From assembly GCA_037951105.1 (NCBI GenBank), contig JBAMJV010001800.1, positions 1 to 64,000 of the forward strand: DNA of 64,000 bases. The letters are read 5' to 3'. A program made the position numbers and the translations under genes. Shown in pieces: positions 56,831 through 64,000 of the stretch; within the stretch, counting starts at the first letter, position 1; each line of letters opens with the position of its first letter. The stretch comes from Echinarachnius parma (taxonomy: Eukaryota; Echinodermata; Echinoidea; Clypeasteroida; Echinarachniidae). The notes under the pieces were generated by a model. That model made no database searches. It was given only the letters and a program-made list of their open reading frames with translations, and was not told the origin of the DNA.

Positions 56831-57609
56831 AAAAAATATTTTCGGAGAGTGTGACAACAACAAAAATACAATGAAGTATGATAAATATGTCAGTTTATCA
56901 TTTGTTTGCGGTTCAGTAACTACCATTGAAGGACTAGTTCGTGTTGAGCGGACTTCAGCCATAATTATTAAGGCAAGCGAGCTCTTTACTCTCTCTTGTT
57001 TTAATTTTGGAATGGGGGTGTGAAAACAGTCAATAAACATGATAAATAAGTCATAAATTATTAATATTATATTAAGATTAAGATTAAGAATGTAAACTGT
57101 AAGACTACTAAGATAGTTACATCACTCTGAAACTGAAAGTACAGTGAGACTTGAAAGGTGAAACTGAAAGACTGAATCCTTTTGATTCTTGATTAATATG
57201 TGAATGCCAAACCCTACTTTTCAGTTTCATTTTTCATTCGACATTAAATATTCATTAAACTTGAATTTTTACTTGAGTCTTGACAGAGTCTAAATTATCC
57301 ATAATTTTAAATTATTTCTATTAATTTTACACCGTGGCAATTTTATTTGAACAAAAAATTCCTGAAATGTTGATAAAAGTACAAGTGAAAAAAGATGAAG
57401 TAATTGAATTTGAAAACAAAGGCTCTTACTCTTAGTTATAAAGTAAATTGAAAAGAGGCCCCCAAAAGGCAAAAACAACAGATTTATCAAACAACGAGTG
57501 AATATGTGATGACAATATTGCCCTTGGATCTGGCTATGTATTATCGCCCCTGGCTCTGCTCGACGTAACTACATTATTCTGTTACCCATATTATTTTGTT
57601 CCTTTTCAG

Positions 57610-57753
57610 GTTTGTTGTGGCAGCTCCCTGTATTCCTGAGACAGTTCTGGAAACGTCGGTCCCCCACGCCCACCAACTCACCCAGCTACCCAACCATCTA
57701 CATAAACAGGCATGTCATGATGATGGCTCACTTCACAGTGCTCCACAGTTGGT
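57610..57753 (+). other. GC-rich exon-like block of unknown identity, with a decayed copy at 57888-57960
   Basis: Bounded by a tccttttcag acceptor-like site and a GTGAGG donor-like site near 57752. Two frames are open across it, but no family is recognised, and it is not needed for the MICAL join (the flanking exons splice perfectly without it). CAGCTACCCAAYCATC and adjoining sequence recur at 57900 in degenerate form. Confidence 0.35.
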
Positions 57754-58196
57754 GAGGATATATAATTTGTAAACAATATTTATTACAAAATAATTGTTCA
57801 CTATATTGATCAGGTTTCATATTATATATATTATTAAGTACACTGATGAATGGACATTTGAAATTGGAGTTTAAGCCAATTACAACCAATGGTTACCCCA
57901 GCTACCCAATCATCGTAACATTCAGGTCGTGATATTTGCTCACCCTGTCAGTTAGGATAAGTATATATGATTTTTAAGCAATAGTTAATCATGTATGACT
58001 TTTTTTTGTGTGTATATGTTTGTGTAGAGAAGGGTTTGAGGGATGCAATGTACAATAAGGCATTGTTAGTTTGTTTCCATTGATAATTTGCTGAATTACA
58101 TAGTACATTTTACTGAAATGCTAGGCTCAATAAAAAATAATGTATTCTGAAATCTGAATTACATTATGTTAATTATTTCCTCTTTCTATATTAGGA

Positions 58197-58452
58197 TATG
58201 AGGATGCAACTTCCTCCCACCTCGGCCTCCAGTTTCGCAGCTCTACCATGTCTACTGCTGGGACAGCTCCTTCCCCCGCCTCGATCTCCAGATGTGCAGC
58301 TCTACTGGGACAGCTCCTTCACACCGCCTCCTACACCTCAGCAGAATTTAAATGGTTTGTCGTGTCCAGGTTCGCTGGAGTAAAGAAACGTTCCCCCCCC
58401 CCCCCCCCCCCCCTAACTCTACAGAGGGCCAGCGCTTCTGGTGCTCTACGAC
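58197..58452 (+). other. Second GC-rich exon-like block with internal repeat
   Basis: Follows ttctatattag. Contains a doubled segment (CTCCAGTTTCGCAGCTCTAC / CTCCAGATGTGCAGCTCTAC, each followed by CTGGGACAGCTCCTTC) and a 25-base C-run at 58388-58412. Open in more than one frame; no recognisable product. Ends at the foldback element starting 58453. Confidence 0.35.
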
Positions 58453-58952
58453 CACCTACAGAAGCCCCCGAACTTGCACTTGTGTGTGTGCTATATTTTG
58501 TTTTTTAAATATTTTATATGATACGATACTTACCATCTACTACGACACACATGATGTAACTTGTAGCTAGATGAAAATGATGATTTGTAGCTCATTTCAC
58601 ATGTAAAAATCGGCAATTTAACGACAGATCTGACGCGTTAGTGTTTTTTTCCGTACCACGAAACGCGTCAGATCTGCTGTTTAATTGGAATAGGCGGGCG
58701 ACTTAAATGGAAACCAAAGCGCGATCATCTTTCGATCAAAAGTCGCGCTACGACACGGAAAGAAGTCAGGCTGGTGCCGAAATCACAGATTTTACATGGG
58801 AAATGAGCTACAAATCATAATTTTCATCTAGTGGCAAGTTACATCTAACACATATTTGTTTTGGAGTAGATGGTAAGTATTGTATCATATATAATATATT
58901 TCAACAAAATATAGTGCACACAAAAGTCCAAGTTTGGGGGCTTCTGTAGGTG
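58453..58952. mobile_element. Foldback element (500 bp) with central GACGCGT palindrome
   Basis: Inverted ends CACCTACAGAAGCCCCC; arms pair through much of the length (TGCTATATTTTGT, ATCTACTAC, GATTTGTAGCTCATTTC). The centre holds CAGATCTGACGCGT and its complement around 58626-58675. No flanking duplication recognised. Confidence 0.85.
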
Positions 58953-59274
58953 AACTTATTCGCCATAAATTTCCAGACATAGACCCAAATAAATGTATTT
59001 GTAATGCTTGCTGACAAAAGCATACAAAGTAATTGATAGAATAACATTACACTCCTGAAAAAAAACACCCCCAAGAGAACTGTGATTGAGAAAACAAAAC
59101 ATGGAATGACTTTTGTTATTTGTTAAATACATGTTGGTTTTCTTTATGTTATCAATTGGCTTGTGATTTTTATGAAATAAAAAAAAATTATATTCACAAC
59201 ATTTGTACAACCCTGATCTATTTTTTCTGAATACTGATAATAGGATTTATTGTGATTTTGAAGTGATCATCACA

Positions 59275-59730
59275 ATGGCTTTGATGAATCCATGATGGTG
59301 GCGATGATGATGCCGATGATGATCGTGATGATGATCGTGACGATGAAGAGGATTTACGGTGGTGATGACAAATGGTGATGATAATGTTGATGATGTTGAT
59401 AATGTTGATAATAACTGTGATGATGAAGATGTTGTTGACAATGTTGTTCATGATGATGCCGACGATGATCGTGACCATGAAGATGATTTACGGTGGTGAT
59501 GATAATGGTGATGATGTTGACGGTGATGAAGATGTTGACAATGTTGATCGTGATGACAATGTTCATGACGATGATGATGAATCCGAAGCATGATGATGGT
59601 AATGAAGATGATGCTAATTTGTAATTATGATGTTGATGGTGATGATGATGCTGATAATTATGATGATCACGATGGTAATGTTGATGGTGTTGACAATGGT
59701 GACGATGTCAGTAATGATGTCAATGATAAA
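59275..59730 (+). repeat. GAT-rich degenerate trinucleotide tract
   Basis: GATGATG/GTTGATGATG words dominate 450 bp. An internal duplication (ATGATCGTGAYSATGAAGA ... GATTTACGGTGGTGATGA) occurs at 59330-59380 and 59465-59510. The many frames (Met/Asp-rich, His-rich, Ile-rich) are artefacts. Confidence 0.93.
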
Positions 59731-59731
59731 T

Positions 59732-59894
59732 AAGTCGTCAGCTGTTTATGTCAGTAAAGTTCATTGCTGTTACTATAATCTCCCCCTTTTTTCGCCATAC
59801 AGTTATCACCATCAACATCATCTCATCATTATATCAATGATGAGATGATGTTGATGGTGATGATAACATTATTAACATACACAGCTGACGACTT
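59732..59894. repeat. Foldback with long hairpin at the end of the GAT tract
   Basis: Outer arms AAGTCGTCAGCTGT / ACAGCTGACGACTT (59732-59745, 59881-59894). Inner arms of 29 and 32 bases (59802-59830, 59836-59867; ATCACCATCAACATCATC and complement) are separated by ATATC, with one 3-base insertion. Confidence 0.9.
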
Positions 59895-61700
59895 TTGGGG
59901 AGTAATTTGACACCCAGTACCAAAAATATGAACAAAATTATATATAAACAAAAAATAATGAGCCTGGTATGGTTTTGTAAGAAAGATCACTAATACACAA
60001 CTGAGTCTTATATACTTCTTTGAAATAAATGTTATGTAATAGGGTGTCAAATTGCATCACATGCCCACAAAATATAGTTCATAATTTAGGACATGTCATG
60101 CCTTTTCAAATACCTCATTTACAACCATATCACCTTCCTATGATTTTATAAAAAAATATGTAGGTAACTGAAGTACAAATTCCACTCTGTTCCTAAAATG
60201 CTCAGCATTTTGTGGTACTATACTATACACAGATTTTCAGCAGTTTATGAGTTAATAAATAACTAAATCTACCTTTAGCTACCAATTTAGGCTTAGTCAC
60301 AGTGTGTAATTATTATCATTATTATTTTCTTCGGGAATTATTTACATAAAAACAACACAATAAATACAGAATAATAAGTTGAATGCAGGTGCAGGACCAC
60401 CATAACTTTTATCTGAATGAATCAACCGCATGTATATACGAATAAAATGCATCAAACAAGGTTCGATTCCCGTTTTCCAATCATTCGAATATACGCCGAC
60501 ACGATCACAAATGAAACCTCAACAAAGTGTATACGTGGGACTAATAGCACATCGACGCGGTGTGCTCTATACATGGGACTAAGCAGACCGTGTGAGCGCG
60601 GATGCGTCACTCAGAACGTTGACCAATCAGAGCGCGCAATTTACGATCTGGCGATCTCCGGTAAAATGTTTGTCTTCGTGGATGACATCGAGGCATATTT
60701 TGTTGGCTCCTGACCCGATTATCAAATGAATAAAATAAGCAAGTACATAATCTGAAAGAATATTAATTACGCTTTACGATGATTATAAAATCATTTAGAC
60801 GCAAAAATTGTAAGATGTATAGTTTGGTCTCTGAATTTTCTCAAACTGTCAAGGAAAAGTCATCATTTTTTAGCCTGTATTTGCCCAATATTTTAATGTA
60901 AAATGAAAAAATAAATGGCATTGACGGAAAATTGATAGTTTCCTCTCAAATATGATACCAAATTTGTAATGTTTAAATGGATTTTAGCCACTGTAATGAT
61001 AAAAAGAAAACCCCTCTGCACAGCTTATCATATTACACGCCGCGCACTTCATATGAATACGACTTGAATGATTAGAGCGTGCACGGTTTGAGTCGCGAAT
61101 TGACTGAAAACTGCACGTTTGAACAGGTGGAAATCTGTGAAGAATTTGATATGTACAGGGAACTTTTCACAGCTGGCAACTTGATTTAGGCACTGGTATC
61201 TTGAACTGTTTTAAAACCCAGGGAAATGCAAGGTCAATAACCCAAAATATTTGTGAACCTTTGCTTGGGTTCACCGAGATGCCAGTTTTTCAGGCAAAAG
61301 TCAGAATTCAGACCCTTTCTACGCAAAATAGATATTATTGCCCAGTTTTTAGGCTTTTGACCAGTAATAGCTTGCTGGCATGGCTGGTTCAGTAGGAGTC
61401 TATGAATAGAGCCAAGATAATTAAAAGTTCTAAGTATGAAAATAAATATTTAAATCATATATCATATCATATCATTTATCATATCATATATCATTTATCA
61501 GTTATTTCTACGTCAAGTCTGTTCACTTGAATATTTGGTATTTACATTTACAATACAAATTTAGAACTTTGCATAAAGAGCTCAACATTGGTTTGTTTGC
61601 TTCAGTTGCCACATTATGCTGTATTTAGTTTTATGTATTAATATTAAAATGGAAAACTATTTGATTAGTGCTCAAATAGATGATTGTTTTGTTTGTTATT
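59895..61700. other. Intron before the third MICAL exon
   Basis: Contains a mixed-composition block 60430-60710 with an open frame but no family, the GGCTCCTGACCCGATTA repeat, and an (ATCAT)n run at 61455-61500. Confidence 0.5.
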
Positions 61701-61715
61701 GTATGTCTTTTGCAG

Positions 61716-61788
61716 GTATTAGGCAGTATATGTCATACTACTGAAGGTAGCTCTGATAATGGGTTTTGAGATTCACCATTGGGTCACG
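61716..61788 (+). pseudogene. Decayed upstream copy of the MICAL IRQLQ exon
   Basis: Behind gtcttttgcag, about 73 bp match the start of exon 61927-62043. A one-base deletion after ATTAGGCAG shifts the frame and gives an early stop (SIRQYMSYY, stop). Downstream TGATAATGGGTTTTGAGATT still matches closely. Homology ends near GGGTCACG with no donor. Displacement from the true exon is 211 bp. Confidence 0.9.
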
Positions 61789-61926
61789 TTTTTACATTTT
61801 GCATCAATTTCATCATTATGCTTCTTTTACTAAGTTCATTTATTATTCTTATTTAAAACTAAATGTATTTGATAAGGGTTCTAAATTAATAATTGTTTTT
61901 CTTGTTCTATTTTGTGTGTTGTGCAG

Positions 61927-62043
61927 GCATTCGGCAGCTACAGGTCATACTTCTGAAGGTAGCTCTGATAATGGGTGTTGAGATTCACCATGGGGTCTCG
62001 TTCGAAGGCCTGGAACAACCGCCAGAGGACCAGGAACATGAGA
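61927..62043 (+). CDS. MICAL: MICAL FAD-domain coding exon (IRQLQ...PPEDQE)
   Basis: This is the third secure coding exon, 117 nt, entering and leaving in phase 1. The split codon A|GC gives Ser166, followed by [20 protein letters not shown] and [16 protein letters not shown] (residues 167-204). It belongs to the monooxygenase domain, directly after the segment of the previous exon; the joined AIDHIS-IRQLQ is characteristic of MICAL. The acceptor is gtgcag ending at 61926 and the donor GTAAGT starts at 62044. The next coding exon is not found before the window ends, so NADPH-site residues and the CH, LIM and C-terminal coiled-coil domains lie beyond 64000. A frameshifted copy of this exon lies 211 bp upstream. 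Confidence 0.95.
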
Positions 62044-62110
62044 GTAAGTCCAGGACTAGCCTGATCAGGCATCAAAAGTATTCACATTTAATTCATCTCA
62101 TTCTCACATA

Positions 62111-62290
62111 CAGTCAAACTTGTCTTAGTGGCCACCTGTCTATAACAGCCAACCTGCCTATAGTGGCCACCAAAAGTGATCCCATGTAGAGAAAACAATG
62201 TTATGGAACCTGTCTAGATATAGGTCACGTGTCTTAAGTGGCCACTTTTCTTTTATCCCTTTAGGTGGTCACTATACACAGGTTTGACTG
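62111..62290. mobile_element. Small foldback element (180 bp), CAGTCAAACTTGTCTTAGTG ends, TA duplication
   Basis: Inverted ends CAGTCAAACYTGT / ACAGGTTTGACTG with repeated GTGGCCACC words inside, flanked by TA. It begins 67 bp after the MICAL exon donor at 62044. Fragments of the same family occur at 17975-18035, 19455-19515, 20005-20090 and 46965-47055. Confidence 0.85.
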
Positions 62291-62539
62291 TATGTGTGTG
62301 TTCATGTGTCTTTATAGTATACAGGCTGCATGTCATTAGTCTCATTTTGCTTCCGACAAAGTTTCTGCTAGATCTAAAGCTCAGGCTCTGTATTGACTCT
62401 CATAATTTATCTTACTTTGAATTTCAAATCACGAGAAGAAGAATGAGCACAATGAAGAAATACTGGAAGATAATGAGAAGAAAGAGTTGAGATTTTAGAA
62501 GAAAAAATCAAATCAAAGGGAGCATAAGGTGTAGAAATA

Positions 62540-62800
62540 ACGGGAGGAATTGGTTAAAGAAGAAGATGGAGAAGAGGAGGATGAAGAGGAAGAGGAGGAG
62601 GAGGAAGGATGAGAGAAGAAGGCGAAGGAGAGGAACAGGAAGGAGAAAAGGTGGAGGAGGAGTAGGAGGAGGAGGGGATAGGGGAGGAGGAGAAGGAAGA
62701 AGATGAAAAGGAGGAGGAAAATGAGAAGAAGGAAGAGAAGGTGAAGGAAGATGAAGGATAAAAGGAAATGGAGGAGGAAGAGGGGAAAGGAAGAGATGAC
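62540..62800 (+). repeat. Polypurine tract (GGAGGA/GAAGA)n, about 250 bp
   Basis: Almost pure A/G on the plus strand, beginning about 500 bp after the last coding exon. Minus-strand open frames are Ser/Leu/Pro low-complexity artefacts. Confidence 0.93.
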
Positions 62801-64000
62801 CACATTCTGAGGGGAAAGAAAATAATATAAATTGTGCATAGAAATGAAATCGGATCAATGAATAAATGTGCTATTATAAATATTTGCAACCTGAAGTTGC
62901 TAGACATCACTTGAACATGTTGGCTTGATTCAGGTTGGATAAGAAATCCTGTTAGAATGTTAAATCTGTAAAAGTGTAAAATGGGATTTCACATTTAGGG
63001 GTGTTAACATACATGTCTAAATAGGATTATATTCCCATTCATATTTTAAATCAGTTTACGGGTGCGCTATTGAAAACATGAACACTGCAACTCCAGAATA
63101 CAACGTGTATAGTCTCTTGATGGTGATGTTGTCTGTCTAATGAATGGATGCACTTTTTACCCTTTTTTAAAATCTGTGATCAAAAGCTGAGCATTTAATA
63201 CAGCATATATATGATTTCTATGCCATTGGCTGTAATTGTTGCTGCATTATGTTCATTCTTTACATTGTCAGTTATACCACTAACATGTAGTGCAGGGGCA
63301 TTTAAAAAGAGTTGCATCTATTTCTTTTGGAGCGTTCTAATGAATTGGTGCACTTTTCACCGGTTGCATAGGTGTAACCATGACGACTAGTGAAGCTATG
63401 GGAGCATGGCCTGTCTGGGGTTCCATTATCACGATGACATTGACTTACGAGGGACGCGTGTTCTCTTTATTAAATCATTCATAGAGCCCAGGCGCCATCC
63501 ACACAGTATGGAAATCAAATGTCAGGATCAGAATAATCTATCACTTTGCGAAAGGGCGAGATTTAGGAGATTGTCTAGCACTTTATATTTTATATAAAGT
63601 TGTAGCTCTCCAAGATACATGTAGGTTCATTACACAAGTACAAGTACGATGCAATGACATCTGCATACTGTTTTAATCAAATATTTCAAGGATGACCTAT
63701 TCACCTATTTCCATTTCAATCTACAGAATGCAGAACAAAATTAAACACTCAAATTGTAATGGAAAACATGGTCCAAATTCTAAACTAGAACATATATTTT
63801 CCTCAACTAATTCAAATTAATGCAGATTATACACTAAGTACTCTACATGTATATCAAGTACTAATGACATCTGCATACTATATTTAATCAAATATTTCAA
63901 GGATAGCCTATTTAATTTCACAGAAAAGATGTAAACATTCACGTTTTAATGGAAAACACTGTCCTAACGAATACTTGTACACATGTGTATTTTCCTCAAA
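62801..64000. other. Intron after the third MICAL exon; no further exon found
   Basis: A duplication of about 230 bp (GACATCTGCATACT...TTTAATCAAATATTTCAAGG at 63657 and 63867, with TTTTAATGGAAAACA-like sequence) is at the right edge. The frame at 63406 resembles no MICAL segment. Confidence 0.55.

Noticed and set aside
57610..57753. Constitutive MICAL exon between the Rossmann and IRQLQ exons
   Set aside because: The flanking exons join in phase with uninterrupted family sequence (AIDHIS-IRQLQ), so nothing is missing between them.
62508..62910. Open frames of 108-118 residues on the minus strand
   Set aside because: Ser/Leu/Pro low-complexity translation of a polypurine tract; no start context or splice logic.
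63406..63597. Next MICAL exon
   Set aside because: The translation has none of the expected segment after PPEDQE and lacks suitable splice borders.

Overview
This is a stretch of animal nuclear genome, almost certainly from a marine invertebrate deuterostome; an echinoderm is my best guess. That guess rests on repeat texture: frequent ACATGTAC-type words, long G/C homopolymers, GCTCGACA-ended foldback elements, and the CTCATCCGGCCCGAAGGGCC hairpin repeat. No species marker is present. There is no bacterial or viral gene content. I recognise one protein-coding gene, running left to right: a MICAL-family F-actin monooxygenase (FAD-dependent). Only its N-terminal part lies here, and the gene continues past base 64000.

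Gene layout. Three coding exons are secure: 48707-48994 (MICAL N-terminal helical region, with a start codon in good context), 55441-55648 (FAD-binding Rossmann motif GAGPCG and the family signature [11 protein letters not shown]) and 61927-62043 (IRQLQ...PPEDQEHE). They join in phase 0 and then phase 1 and give about 205 residues of continuous MICAL sequence. Two more exons upstream are plausible but unproven: a non-coding exon at 15812-15932, and a short ATG exon at 27502-27530 whose reading phase fits the next exon. On that model nearly the whole window is intron or 5' UTR region.

The striking feature is local tandem duplication. All three secure exons, and the putative non-coding exon, have partial or decayed copies beside them. 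Three truncated copies of the 3' half of the first coding exon each keep a perfect splice donor. A copy of the Rossmann exon has a stop inside GxGxxG. A copy of the third exon is frameshifted. The non-coding exon occurs three times, each with an acceptor. The same process, with units of about 120-490 bp in 2-9 copies, built most of the intron sequence.

The rest is dense with non-autonomous DNA transposons. Eleven elements have TTAA + AGG ends (Kolobok- or piggyBac-like), two of them near-identical 828/829-bp copies. A foldback family with GCTCGACA-like ends has 7-bp target duplications. Harbinger-like and other 3-bp-duplication elements, Tc1/mariner-like foldbacks, a Mutator-like element with a 9-bp duplication and an internal tRNA-like promoter, an inverted pair of tRNA-like sequences, and a 1.5-kb TATAAGGCGCAC-ended element with a nested insertion complete the set. 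Several insertions can be proved inside the window because an uninterrupted paralogous copy of the target is also present. A GC-rich repeat family (GCCCCCGAAA motifs) recurs at least eight times and creates misleading open frames on both strands. No intact transposase or reverse transcriptase reading frame was seen.
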